The notes: generated from the sequence alone by a model not told the origin. Positions 26,244 to 38,025 are shown, counted from the first letter of the stretch. The stretch is DNA of 64,000 bases from Anthostomella pinea (GCA_963556695.1 CAUWAG010000010.1:5270001-5334000); one strand, 5' to 3'. Made by a program: numbers and translations.

Positions 26244-27345
26244 ACTACCTTGGTGAGCAGCGTGGTCTAACGAGGGGAATCATTGCTATAGTCGTGGCGT
26301 AAAGGCTCATGGGTCACGAATCAATCAATGGACTTGTCATTCCGAGTGTTTTGCAGACTTATGGTCGGTCCCCAGTTGAAATGTCTGCGAAGATGCCGAT
26401 GATTTCATGTGAACACAGGTCATACGAAACGGAACTCTGGTTTTCTCGTGTGTCATGAACGGACTAAAAGCCTGCCGATTTCGCCGCTCTGCCGTGCCTA
26501 CCACAGTACCACCGGCTTGGGCAGCAATAGCAGCTGGCGACGACCTTGTCCAGAAGGTGGTAAATTTCACACAAACTATACACAATGTGCATGCCCGTTA
26601 CCCCTGAGCAGTGCAATTTTCGCCCGCCGATGTAAATACATGTACGCCTTGCCCGAGAAGGCTTGAGACCGCACTTGCAGTCATCGCTTTTAGCGACCCC
26701 TAATCAATGTGGTACCCAGTCTTACATTCTGGTATCGCACAAACACTACGCATCACGCTGGACCTTTTCCGAGATGTCGAAGATATTCGCCTGGTCAGTC
26801 GGTGGTCATTCATGCTCTATCTCGATGATGATCTTCGAAAGCTACGTTGAGTTCTTGTCTACTGGATATTGGGTTAGTAAAATGGGCTTCTTCTGACCTG
26901 TACCGTCGTGCTCCCAGCCCTCGACATTTGTACGTAAGGTATACTACCGTACCAGCGCCCTCGGAGAATGTCGAGGTACACGACCTGCTTGTCCCACGCG
27001 ATTCTGCCCATCTTCCTGCTCACCCCTCACGGGTTACCAATGAGTAAAGGGCGGTTACGTAAGGCGAGGGGCCGAGGGCAATATTCCTATGTTATGTCTT
27101 CCCGTTCGCTATTCCCTCTTTCCTCTTCTTCGCCTCCTTCACCTCCGCACTGGTGCCCATGGCCGAGCTGCAGTATGTTGGAAGTACGCATATTTCGCCC
27201 GCCCATCACGCATTTTTGACGCAGACTCACAACTGAGAGGAAACCGAGAGGTGGAAAAACCATAAATCCCGACATATGAGGCTGTCGCGGCCTCCGAACG
27301 CCCACTTTTATGTACGTATCATATCTCATTTGAAACCGTCCCAAC
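26244..27345. other. Convergent spacer between RPL4 and the aminotransferase
   Basis: 1.1 kb between two gene 3' ends. It presumably holds both 3' UTRs and polyadenylation signals. No gene, RNA or repeat recognised. Confidence 0.5.
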
Positions 27346-29466
27346 CTAACAGCCCATATAGCTGCCCATGTTCACCAGTCCTTCGACATCCTCGGCACTC
27401 GCACTCTGGTCCTCGAGGATAGCCTCGAGCTCCTTCACCTTCTTAATGCGCCAGAACTTCTGGGTGCCTTGGGCAAACCGTAGTGAACAGCTGTCAATAT
27501 TTTCCTCGGTTTCGGCCGCGAAGCACAGCCGGTAGTAGGCCCAGCCACGCTCGCCTCGGATCTGGTCGGTGGCGCTGAACATCATGCCCGGAGAAACGAG
27601 GACAAGGTACGGTTTGTGGGTCAGGAAAAGCATGAGTGCGGTCGAGAGTGCGACGCCATTGATGACGTTGCCCTTGGAGCCGGTCGCGCCAAACAGCGGG
27701 TGTGACTCGAAGTGCATTCGCAGCCACAGGAACATGCCGCCTCTCGGCCACTCGAAGTCGTAGAGCTTCGTCTTGGTGATGACGCCCCAGTCGGCGTCGG
27801 ACTCGCGCATTGGTGTCGACTGCTTAAGCTGGTAGGCATTATCCTCCAGGATGCTGCACATTCTTTTCATGCGTCTCTCGTACTGGCCGCGGAGGCCTGC
27901 GAGCCAGCGGACCCAACCATCCATCTTCCAGCCATTGAAGTTCGGTTGGTCTCTTCTGGACCGAGACGCAAAGACAGCGGAGGCATCCGGTTGAGGACCC
28001 ATAACAGCCTCAGCGATGACGACCTGTACGAAGCCTGAAGGCTGCTGGGTGCCTGACTCGTTGATGCGCATGATGCGCTCACAGATCTAGTGTATGAAAA
28101 TGTCCCTAGTTAGTTACCGTACCCTGTGTTTCTGGAATCGCCTAGCAGAATTACTTACTGCCGAGAAATTAGCAGAAGGTTCAAGTGCATCCTAGAACCG
28201 GGAACTTGGGGTCTAGAATAGGGAGATTTCTATACGTGCCCTCTGACGTGGATGTGACCCATCCCAACCGACAGCCTGGCGCAACTGTTTTGGAAAAGGT
28301 GTCTAGTCTCACGACTCGGCCGTCGACATCAATGCTCAGGAACGATGGCACCAAAGAGTCTATGAAGGGGTAGCCAGACTTCTTCTCAAGAGTGTTGGCA
28401 GCTTGGGCTTCCGGAATAGGTAAATGCCGTGCTTTTGCCTCCTCGATTTCTGCTGACGGGTACTGCAGGTACCAATACGGGTCGTCTTCGACGATGATTA
28501 CATCGTACTTACTGCATAGGGCGTATATTTCCTTCCGTCGCTTCAGCGATAGAACACCGCTCGTCGGATTATGGCCCATTCTACATTGCTTGCCGTCAGC
28601 AGGCCCCCTGGCTTACATATAACAGAGAGCTCAACTTACGTGACGGTGTACATCAGATGGGGTCGCTTTCCCTTGCTGTCATCCCAGTTCTCCAGCACGT
28701 CTTCGAGGCCACCGGGGCCGAACGGGGCCATACCCTCCTCATCCATCTCGACGGGGCAGGTTCGGACGCCTCGCGGCTTGGCTTGGTTCAGTACGTTGGA
28801 GTACATGAAGACCTCGGTGAGGAGCCCTGGGCGCTCGCGTACGTCATTCTTGCCGGGCACCCAGATGTTGGTAAATAGTTCTAGGGCTTTTGCCATGCCG
28901 TCGGTGGAGCCGGTGGTGAAGATGACCTCGGGCCCACCGGCGTACGGCACGTTCGGGTGCAGACACTCGCGCGCGAACTGGCGGATGAAGGAGAGTAATG
29001 GTGGGTAGCCGGTGGCCTGGCCGTACTGCAAGGCGGAGGCCAGGTCGATCTTCTTTGTCGGGTCGGAGGTCTGCGCGTCGTGTGGGACTACGACGTGGGA
29101 GGCGGCGCTCGGCTCCGAGGGTGAGGAAAGGGCCATGGCGGCCATCTCGGAGGCGGGTGAATCGGCGCCGGGCCGGTTGGGCGACGGGGTCCATCGGTCC
29201 GGCTTTGCAATCTGGGCCTCGAGGGTGTCGAAGGGGAAGAAGCGAGCGTTGGGGAGACCTGGTGGGTTCGTGGATCAGTCTTCTGAACCTCTTGTCATGT
29301 TCTCGTACGCACCGCCGGCCAGGTTGCCAATGCCTGGGATTAGGAAGTACTTGTAGTACTCCTTCATCTTACTCGGCACCCTCGCCTTTGTCACATCGGA
29401 ATAGTGGTGGCTCATGTCCTTGGGCGGCTTCGCCACATGGGCGGCGTTGCGGTGGGGGGCGCCCAT
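27346..29466 (-). CDS. PLP-dependent class I/II aminotransferase (aromatic / 2-aminoadipate type)
   Basis: Fold-type I aminotransferase that probably transaminates aromatic or 2-aminoadipate-like amino acids with 2-oxoglutarate (ARO8/ARO9 and kynurenine/aminoadipate group). Exons: 29466-29313, 29258-28640, 28580-28259, a probable 33-bp microexon 28191-28159, and 28086-27346; about 622 aa. Seen: IPGIGNLAGG|LPNARFFPF near the N-terminus, TTGSTDGMAKALELF (cofactor phosphate region), GHNPTSG around 260, VEDDPYWYLQYPS around 288-300, DTFSKTVAPGCRLGW with the Schiff-base Lys near 355, then TQQPSGFVQ and a WPRGGMFLWL block. The exon 3 to last-exon junction (28087-28258) is the weak point: only the microexon keeps the frame, using a GTCACA donor directly after RLGW. 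It is divergent from the MTHFR gene. Confidence 0.9.
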
Positions 29467-30507
29467 GGTGAGCTATGTACCTAGCTATCGTTGTCGACAG
29501 CAAGTATTAAGAATGTCAATGAGAGGAAACGGTAAGGCTCTGCATGGATTGTAGGTGGACGACTCGTGGAGGAAGGAAGGAAGGAGTGCTGGAAATTTGA
29601 AAGGAAGGGAGAGGGCATCAAGGGTACCGTCCCGGATTACAAATGCGACCAATACATGATGATTGTACCTATAACTATGTAGGTAGGCAAATCGCGATTC
29701 AGACAGCGGGCGATAAGGATGCAGATGGCCTAGACCCGTTCGGGGAGTATATTCCCCAAGCCCCTACCACTGTAATACCACTGTAACAGTTGATTGCTCC
29801 GTCGACTCGGACACTCGGACACATTCAGGAACCTAACATACTTGACATTCCATCACTAATCCGTCCCTCGCCTAAGTAGATACCTAAAGCTCAAGCTGCA
29901 TTGAAACTGCATAGACGCATGAAGATACTACATATATGTAATGAGAGGTACATAGGTAGATATGATGTTGTACCCGGTAGCGCGGGCACGAGGCGGACGG
30001 CGGCGGGCTGGCGGGGCTGGGGGGCTGCCATGCAGGAACCCCACATTAATACTTATGTATCCCTGAACATCCCGTCGTCACTCGTCAGCAACTTTCAAGT
30101 CCGACCGCGGCGCCGGCAGTAGAAATTTTGTTGAAGAGCTACAAGTAACGACACATTCCTCAAGACGGTACATACGAACCTTGGACCTGACTGCCTGTCA
30201 GTTCGTAGGAGCTTCAAGTTCCGGAACCTCGACATCTTTTATTCCCCAACGCCCCAAGTTCTCAATCAAAGCCATTGTTCGTTGTCTTGTGAAACGTCGA
30301 CGTCGACGTCGACGTGCTTTGCCCCTCTGCCCCTCCAAAGCGACTTGTCGTCAACAGCCGACGCGCTCCCACGACGACGCCACCCTTATGCTTCTGGTCC
30401 GATACTCATCGAGTCAGAAGACACAGCACCAGTTAAGACTTGACCTCGCCGTCGAGCAATTTGCCATCCGAGCATCTGCCTGAGGTAGCCGAGAGGAATT
30501 GCCCATC
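29467..30507. promoter_or_regulatory. Shared divergent promoter region, aminotransferase / MTHFR
   Basis: About 1.04 kb separates the two start codons, so both promoters must lie here. It contains a purine tract (ggaaggaaggaagga, around 29570) and a palindromic (GTCGAC)n run at 30294-30315 within the probable MTHFR leader. No specific operator was identified. Confidence 0.5.
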
Positions 30508-32541
30508 ATGGAGAAAATTACCGACAAGATAGCCGCCTTGCCGCCCGATTCCAATTATTTCTCGCTCGAGTTCTTCCCGCCCAAGACCCCCATGGGTTTC
30601 TCCAACCTGCGCGACCGACTCGATCGAATGGCACGAGCCCTGCGACCCCTATTCGTGAACGTGACATGGGGAGCCGGTGGTTCCACCGCCACCAAGTCCC
30701 TCGAGCTCGCCGAGATATGCCAGAGAGAGTTGAACCTGACCACCTGCCTCCACCTTACCTGTACAAATATGAGTCGCAAGTTGATAGACCGCGCACTGGA
30801 TGATGCAAAGGCCTTGGGCATACGGAATATACTGGCCCTCAGAGGTGACCCCCCGCGCGCTGCAGAGTATCAGGACCCCAATGAGAACCCAGAAGACGCC
30901 ATTGACGAGGACTTCATATGGGCCATTGACCTGGTGCGCTATATCAAGAAGAACCATGGCGACTATTTCTGCATTGGCGTTGCTGCATATCCAGAAGGTC
31001 ATGCCGACGAGAGCCATCCACTTGGCCAGAGCATGGAGCATGATCTCCCATACCTGGTCGACAAGACTCTGGCTGGTGCAGACTTCTTAATGACTCAGCT
31101 ATTCTTCGACACTGATGCCTATGCAAAGTTTGAGCGAATTCTGCGCGAACACCCCAGTGGCGCCTTCAAGACGATCCCTATCATTCCTGGTTTGATGCCC
31201 ATCCAGAGTTACTCCATGATCAAGCGGACGACGAAGCTGAGCCATGCCAAGATTCCGGATGCGGTTATGGACCGGCTCGACGCCGTCAAGAAGGACGACG
31301 AGAAAGTCAAGAGCGTGGGTGTCGACATTGTGAGCGAGATGGTTGAACAGATCAAGGACATCAAGAGCAGCACACCCGGTCCGAATGGCTTCCACTTTTA
31401 TACCCTTAACCTTGAAAAGGCTGTGTCATTCATTGTTGAGAGAACCCACCTCATACTGCCCAGTACCCCTGAGGAGGGAGAAGAGGCCGTCGCAGTTGAT
31501 GATCTTCTGCCCAACATACCGTCACTCCGGATTAACGGTAACTCATCAGCGGACCATCTGTCACAGCCCAGAGTTAGTTCTAGAAGACCATCAGGTGTCG
31601 GGTCGGAGCCGCGAAACCGCGTTATTGTGTCGGAACGATCCCCGTCAAACCCAGAATATGAAACCACACAAGCGGAAGCCGGCAAGCCTGCAGAGCCCAT
31701 CAACACGAGGGCGAACACCCTAGCGATATCGGAAGGAGAAGGTGTGCTCGGTCGAGAGGCCACTTGGGACGACTTCCCAAATGGAAGATGGGGTGACGCT
31801 CGGTCGCCAGCATACGGAGAAATCGACGGGTACGGGCCCAGCTTGCACGTCACCAATGCTCAGGCTGTCGCATTATGGGGCTATCCCAAGAGAATAGAAG
31901 ATGTGAACGAGTTATTCGTGCGACACTTGAAGGGGGAACTAACCGCAATCCCATGGAGTGAGGAAGAGTTCAATGAGGAGACTGGCACGATCAGCGAGGA
32001 GCTGCTACGCCTGAACTCAAAGGGCTGGTGGACCGTTGCGTCGCAGCCGGCCGTCAACGGTCTGCCGTCTTCCGACCCGACCTTCGGCTGGGGTCCACAA
32101 CAGGGCTTCGTCTTTCAGAAGGCATTCGTCGAGTTTTTCATGCCGTCGGCCGAGTGGAAGGTGCTGTACGAGAAGCTGCAGGGCTCCGAGGTGCAAGACA
32201 CCGTCTGCTTCTACGCAGCAAACGCGGCGGGCGACTTCGTGTCATCGGACCTGACAGGCGGGCTGGCGGGCGAGGCCGTCCGGCAGGTGAGCACCAACGC
32301 CGTGACCTGGGGCGTATTCCCCGGCAAGGAGATCATCACGCCCACCATCATCGAGGAAGTCAGCTTCCGCGCCTGGAGTGAGGAGGCTTTCGGCATCTTT
32401 GGCGAGTGGGCCAAGGTCTACGACAGGGGGTCCGAAAGTGCGCAGATGTTGGAGAAGGCCCGGTCCGACGCCTATCTCGTCAATATCATACACCACGACT
32501 ACGTGGACAAGGACGCTTTGTGGAACCTGCTGTTAATATGA
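30508..32541 (+). CDS. MET12: Methylenetetrahydrofolate reductase, MET12 type
   Basis: Reduces 5,10-methylene-THF to 5-methyl-THF with an FAD cofactor, supplying methyl groups for methionine synthesis in the cytosol. It is a single uninterrupted exon of 677 aa, close to the length of fungal two-domain MTHFRs. The N-terminal TIM barrel (about 1-310) shows SLEFFPPKTPMGF, VTWGAGGSTATKSLELA, LHLTCTNM, LALRGDPPR and GVAAYPEGH. A Ser/Pro-rich linker (about 330-410) follows. The C-terminal regulatory domain carries ATWDDFPNGRWGDARSPAYG, FGWGP and TWGVFPG. The wording LGREATWDDFPNGRWGDARS resembles yeast Met12 more than Met13. The ATG at 30508 (catcATGg) is the first in-frame ATG and gives the family's usual start, MEKITDKI. 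A second paralogue should exist elsewhere in the genome. Confidence 0.96.
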   Translation: MEKITDKIAALPPDSNYFSLEFFPPKTPMGFSNLRDRLDRMARALRPLFVNVTWGAGGSTATKSLELAEICQRELNLTTCLHLTCTNMSRKLIDRALDDAKALGIRNILALRGDPPRAAEYQDPNENPEDAIDEDFIWAIDLVRYIKKNHGDYFCIGVAAYPEGHADESHPLGQSMEHDLPYLVDKTLAGADFLMTQLFFDTDAYAKFERILREHPSGAFKTIPIIPGLMPIQSYSMIKRTTKLSHAKIPDAVMDRLDAVKKDDEKVKSVGVDIVSEMVEQIKDIKSSTPGPNGFHFYTLNLEKAVSFIVERTHLILPSTPEEGEEAVAVDDLLPNIPSLRINGNSSADHLSQPRVSSRRPSGVGSEPRNRVIVSERSPSNPEYETTQAEAGKPAEPINTRANTLAISEGEGVLGREATWDDFPNGRWGDARSPAYGEIDGYGPSLHVTNAQAVALWGYPKRIEDVNELFVRHLKGELTAIPWSEEEFNEETGTISEELLRLNSKGWWTVASQPAVNGLPSSDPTFGWGPQQGFVFQKAFVEFFMPSAEWKVLYEKLQGSEVQDTVCFYAANAAGDFVSSDLTGGLAGEAVRQVSTNAVTWGVFPGKEIITPTIIEEVSFRAWSEEAFGIFGEWAKVYDRGSESAQMLEKARSDAYLVNIIHHDYVDKDALWNLLLI

Positions 32542-34541
32542 GCTGGTATACGGTGCTTCCGTAGCTAGAGGGAGGGACTAAGTCGTCGCTTACACAGGGA
32601 CGTACCGAGTTGTTGAAGCACCTGAATAACAAAACCAATTGCGTACTTGACGTTAGGTGCTGGGACACACCAAACCATAGCCAATATACTGTCATTTGTC
32701 TCCAGGCGCAGTCAACAAGTCACGATGCAGGAAGAAAGATGTGGTAGGATAGCGTAGCTTAGACTAGCGACAGCATCTCGGCCAGGTCCAGAAAACCACC
32801 AAACCGATCCCCCAAGGAAATGGGGGAAAGGGAGAAAGGCAAGTTCTCTGGAACACCAGTGGACCGGAAACCCATCCAACCGTCTGTCTAACTAGCTATC
32901 TAGCTGTCTACCTGCAAACATAGGAAAATGCCTGTAATCAGAAACCTTCGCAATGTAAAGCATCGAGCCCCTGAAAGCAGAAATCTGCGCACTTTCTCGC
33001 CACTGCAGTTGGTATGTCCGTGAAACCGTTTGCGCATGGCAAGCTGACCCCTAGGTGCAGAGATTGTCTGCAGAGGTGATCCGGTACGGGTTTCGTCCGT
33101 TGTCCGTATCTCGGTGGTGTTAGCTGGGAGCATGCCGAGTTGAGATGAACGTCGGGAGAAAGACACCGCAATATCGAAGAAAAAAGACGAGTTGCAGACT
33201 GATAGGTGGAGATGTCCGTCGAGGTTGGGCCGTTGGGAACTGAAGTCATCCGCCTGAAGTTGAAGATTGCTCTCCCAAGATGCGGAGGAGGCGGTCGGCT
33301 GGAGCAGACGGATCGCCAGTGACCTCGGGTTGGCAATGGCCATATCTTTGAATGGGTAGGGCCACGACTTGAGCGCTGCACACCGTTGGCATTGGATCTG
33401 TGCTGGAAAGTCGTGCCGAATATCGATCTATTGTGCCATCGTAGAGAGCTCTGCCAGTCATCCTGTGCCGGGTGCTCGGATCAAGACGACATGCTAAAGC
33501 CATGTTTTGATCAACCGCTACCAGTAGGTAATTACGCAGCGGACCATATGTCGAAGACGAGCATGTCAAACTTTCCAGAAGAGACACGGTGCCATTCGCC
33601 TGCTCATCGCGATACTTGTGGACGGAAGTTGCGTTGACCAGCGCAGTGCGTTGCGCAACCTCGATGTGACCGTTGAGATCTCACATGGCCACAGGCAGGT
33701 AGTGAAGATACAATCGAACCCAGGTTGCATGTGTTGTGACTGCGAGCCAGAGTATCAGGTCTACTCACACGATTCTGGCGACACCGACACATGTAGGTGG
33801 TATCATCGCAACCATGCGGACGGTTAACTTCGTTGTAGTCCGGCTCACATCCATCTGTCCCGGTGGTAGATGAGGCAAGGCGGCGTGCAGTATAGCACCT
33901 CGGCAGGGTGATGGCCATGGTGATGGCCATGGTGTACTCATCTCATTTTGCTGCTGTGAAAGCCGAAGAAGCTGCTGCATTTGTGGTAGCTGCAACGCCG
34001 TCTAGCTGAATTCCGATTCGTCTGGCACAAGGGCAAGTCGAGAAAGCAGGAAACAGCTCTGGGAATGCCCAGAGAATTGTGATGAGGTGACACTCGGATG
34101 TTCGTCATGTTGATTGACGCGGGATTCCTTGTGAAAGGAAAGTGAGTCATCCGAACACTCCAGAGCGACTCGTTTCGCTGCAGGCAGCTATCGAGCCTTC
34201 TCGAGATCCATTGGACCATTGTGGAAGAGGAAGTCAACACAGAGACAGAATGCGAAAGCAGCGCAGAGAAAATGTCCCGATCAAAGATGTGTTGGTAGTC
34301 GTTCGGCGAGGTGGGATTGCAAAAGTGATGGCGAAGTCTGTTGTACTCCAGTTGAGAACCCCAGCAGCTGCCGTTTCAAGTCCAGGAATGCGGGTTGTCG
34401 AGGGTCTAACTGAACTGTCGCCAGGGTGTTGACTTCTCTGTCGAGAAGTCTTGAATGAGTGAAGGTTCGTCTTTTGGCCCAATGGCACATACAGTGGTCC
34501 ATTTCACTCCAGGCCAAAAGGAAGCAGGTCGTGGAAGGGGT
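32542..34541. other. Convergent spacer after MTHFR
   Basis: Two kilobases with no recognised gene; several 70-150-codon frames overlap on opposite strands and show no domain. A near-perfect direct repeat of gatggccatggt occurs at about 33909-33933. Confidence 0.45.
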
Positions 34542-36027
34542 TTAGAACTCGCCATCATCGAAACCTACGCCACCATAGCCGTAGAGGAGCGCGTTAGTAT
34601 CACCGAAAGGGTCATTGTCTGCGACATCAAACTCTTCAGCCGCTGCCACGGCTGCCACGGTCTTCTCCTGCTTGACTGGCTTTGGAGGGGACCGGGTCTG
34701 CGTCTGTGACAAGTCAATGACCTCCTGAAGCTCGTCTTCAGCTTCGAAGGGATTGGCAGTCTCAATGGGCTTCTGCACACGTGCACGGCCGTTGCCAAAG
34801 AGCGAGGTCGCGGGCGACGGCTGGAGGTAAAGCTCTTCAGCAGTCTGCTTTGGCGCAGCGACCTTGGCAGGGGTCGAAGTGGCACTGTGAGCAACTCTAG
34901 ACTTCTTTGGAGGAGGTGGCTTGCTCGGGGTCACGTCCATATCGTCGTCGTCATCGTCGTCTTCGTCGTCGTCATCGCTGAGATCATCGACGTCGAAGGC
35001 CTTGACGTCCGTGTCAGAATCCTCATCGTCACGTGGTGCCTTGCGCTTCGGGGGGCGACTGCTAGGTGTTCGGCCGACCGAGGCAGAGCCGGGAGCAGCG
35101 TGCTTGGAGGCGCGGGATACCGGGGTGGACGCTGCCGACCCGGACTTGACGGCAACGCCGGCCGGGTTCTGTTTCTTGGCTATTGCCGCTTGCTGGGCCT
35201 TGCCGAGATGCTTGATTTCGCGGAATTGCCACTCGATGCCGCCGGGAGTCGACTCGCCGAACAACTTCTGTATTTCTGAGACGGGTAGAAGTTAGCACAC
35301 GGAAAGTACGAGGAGACAACATGAAAAGCTGGAGATAGCGAGTGAGGTGTGAAGATTGCCACCTTCGTCGCCGGCATCAGAGTCCTTGCCCTTCTACTTG
35401 CCCTTCTCCTTGCCACCAGTAAGCTCCTCTCCCAGCTTTTTGATGGGACGGAAGCGGTGCTCCAAGGAAGACGGGCTCGCTCCTCCGCCAACCAGGTCTG
35501 CGAGTGCTGTTGACTGATCAGATACAAGACCCGATAATCTCAGGTGAACGCAGCGCTGGTGGCGGATGGAGGCCGAGGTGCAAGACGCAAGGGGAAGGTA
35601 GGGATGGGTATCAATGGGACGGAAGGTATGGTATGGCTTGAACAAAGGGTGGACTACCTCCTTTCTCGACAGGCAGCTCGCCTGGATCCTCGCCTTTTCC
35701 CACACAAGCAGCCTGCATCTTGGCCAGCTGCTTGATGGGTCGTAGTCGATGGTTGACCGAGTCCTTCGTGGTACCTCCGCCGACATATTTCGCCAGTTCT
35801 ACCAGGAGATACACTGTCAGGATGGCGAGGGATGGAGTGGGCAAATTCAACTGGGGAATGTAAGGGTCGAGGAAGATGGCACGCGTTCATGGACACAAGA
35901 GGCAACAAGGTCACGGTTGCTTACCCTTGAAGTCCAGCTTGATGCCCTTGTTCGTGGCGATGACAGCAGCCAGGAGGCGCGTGCTGGCCTCGTAGGTCTT
36001 GAAGTTCGTCTTCGTAGTAGGAGCCAT
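34542..36027 (-). CDS. Acidic nuclear protein with a three-fold repeated HTH/Myb-like motif
   Basis: Function unknown. Exons: 36027-35925, 35798-35658, 35506-35417 (or -35363) and 35275-34542, all in phase 1; about 355 aa. The N-terminus (LLAAVIATNKGIKLDFKELA then YVGGGTTKDSVNHRLRPIKQL) resembles a family of small fungal putative DNA-binding proteins. The core motif recurs twice: LVGGGASPSSLEHRFRPIKKL and FGESTPGGIEWQFREIKHLG. Each copy begins its own exon. The C-terminal half has a basic SRPPKRKAPRD segment suited to nuclear import, an acidic DDLSDDDDEDDDDDDD tract and Ser/Pro-rich tails. Extending exon 3 to a later GTGGCA donor would add KEKGK-stop-KGKDSDAGDE with an in-frame TAG at 35394-35396; an earlier GTGGCA donor at 35416 splices the TAG out in the same phase. 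The start codon is the only ATG ahead of the conserved N-terminus. Confidence 0.75.
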
Positions 36028-37520
36028 CTTGCCGAAAGAGACCGAGTTGATGGTTTCAAGGTGATGGGAGCTGACACGAAGGAGGATTGGAAGGCAGTTC
36101 TGAAATGCTGTTAGTGGAACGGAGTTGATTGTGTTGGTCGGACGGCCTGGTTGGATGTTTGAGATCTGGGAAGACCAAGGCTGCTGGGAGATATGTTGGT
36201 TGAATACTGCTGCGACGCGTGCACGAGGTTATGTGATGGTGTTGCTGCAGTGATGGCTTACCTGTCGATGGTGCGCGGACCACGGGTCGATATGTGAAGC
36301 AGATTTTGACAGGGGCGACCACCTTGAATCAGATAAACACGACGTTCAAAGCTTGGTACGTCGAGTGTTATCAGGTAGGACCTGCAGAAAGTCAGGTCAG
36401 AAGGTTGTTTGTGCCTAGTCTGTTGCTGGGCAGCAGGTGGTTGCTGGGTGTAGAAGACGTGTTGGGAAGAGTGCAGTGGGGGCGGATGAACTGGTAAGCC
36501 TGAGGCACTCGAAAGTGGAAGCTTGAAGATGAAGTAGAGGCAGGAGTGGGCGTCGCGCTCTGGGTTGGGGAAGGTAGAAGTGACCAGTGTGTGGATGGAT
36601 GGATGATGATGATAATGGGTCGGAGGAAACGGCTGGACATGCTTTGCCAGGTCGCGACCTGCAGTGGTCAGATGTGGATTGTCTAGGAAACACTCCGATG
36701 TATCTAGAAGGGGAGAACTGGGGAATTCCTGAGCATGTACTGGATGGATATGAAGGTAGTGCGTGAGGAATGGTGAGTGTTGGGGGCGTGCGGTTCCGTG
36801 GGTACGTACCTCGGGGCAATGGCTGCAGCTTGTCAGTGAACAATCTCATCGACCACACGCGAGCTATGGAGATGTATGGGAATATTGCACGACTTTTTAT
36901 CAGCGTAGGGCAAAGCCCGGAAGTATGGAATCAAGGGGGGACGTTGTGTCTGAGGTAAGAGGTTCATCGGTCGTGGGCAACCTTGAGTATAGGCAAGCAA
37001 GTACAAGATACTGAAGTCACACCTTACATACCAGATGAGTACCTGCAAAAGCTTTGACGATCCGCCTCTGCGAAGAAATCGTCCAACCTCGTTCGCCGAG
37101 TACCTAGGTATGGCTGTGCTGTGCTGGTCTATATCGTCGCTGCGTCACGTAGCTCCCAAGCTGTGAATATCAACGGCAAGGGGAGGTCCACAATGGCACA
37201 GAGCCGACTGCGGCTCCGAATTCAAGATGCCCAACACCCTAGTTTCCTTGCCAGAATTTTAATGTGTACACATCTGTAATATGGGATTCCCTCGTGCTCT
37301 TATGCCCTATTGCCTAATTAGCACAATGCAGACTCGAACACTGTGCCGCAGAAGGCTAGCCCAGCCAATTTTGAAGCAGCCAGCTTGGATGAAGCCATCA
37401 AGCTATAGAAGGGGAAGACGATGGCTGTAGAGGCCTTCGAGCCATAGCTGCTGTGTTCACAGCTCACCGTTGGACTCCTTCGGGAGTCCGGAATTACCTA
37501 CTCTCCTGAACAACACCGAG
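36028..37520. other. Upstream region of the repeat-motif gene, no gene seen
   Basis: No supported gene. Minus-strand open frames at 36858-36415 are Pro/Ser-rich and look like composition effects. The first few hundred bases are presumably promoter and leader. Confidence 0.45.
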
Positions 37521-37544
37521 CGGGCGGGGGCGGGGGGGGGGGAG
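37521..37544 (+). repeat. G-rich tract with quadruplex potential
   Basis: A nearly pure guanine tract (cgggcgggggc followed by eleven Gs). It contains runs of three, five and eleven Gs, enough for four G-triplets, so a G-quadruplex is possible on the plus strand. No promoter is assigned nearby. Confidence 0.8.
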
Positions 37545-37740
37545 GAAAGCTGGAGTCCTCACTGAAGTTATCAAGCCTAAAGCTCAAGAACTGCTCGAGT
37601 GTAAAGGAGAACTTATAAAGTCTTCCCTAGGGTCGGGGCGTTGCGGTTACTGGTCGAGGTCAGTCCAAGGTCCAGATTTGGACACGGAGGTGCTGAGACT
37701 TGCCTGTGATTAGAGGCTGACAGCCGTGCAATGAACAACA

Positions 37741-38025
37741 ATGGCCAGCAGAATCGATGGCAAGGTTTTCCTGACTGACGTGGGAGGAATCGGTAGAGTT
37801 GGAATAACTAGCAGTTTTCGAGAGGCGCCGAGTATTAAAGTATCCGGTGTCTCTCAAGTGATAGGAGACAGAGACGGCAGCATAGTCTTTCAGGTATCAG
37901 CAATGCACGTCGAGGGTTTCGAGATAGTTGACACAAGTTCGAAGACCATTATCGAGGACAACAAACGGGTTTTAGAGGTCAGGGAGAACAAGGTGGTTGG
38001 GGTTCCGAGGCTGTGGACAGAGTAG
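37741..38025 (+). CDS. Small open frame of doubtful reality, 94 aa
   Basis: It starts in a good context (acaacaATGGcc) and reads MASRIDGKVFLTDVGGIGRV onward with a plausible mix of hydrophobic and charged residues. No domain or homologue is recognised. A 97-codon frame on the opposite strand (38183-37890) overlaps it and looks equally protein-like, so at most one is real. Confidence 0.2.
   Translation: MASRIDGKVFLTDVGGIGRVGITSSFREAPSIKVSGVSQVIGDRDGSIVFQVSAMHVEGFEIVDTSSKTIIEDNKRVLEVRENKVVGVPRLWTE

Noticed and set aside
32900..33381. Two overlapping 147-codon minus-strand frames
   Set aside because: They overlap in different phases with no domain or splice context.
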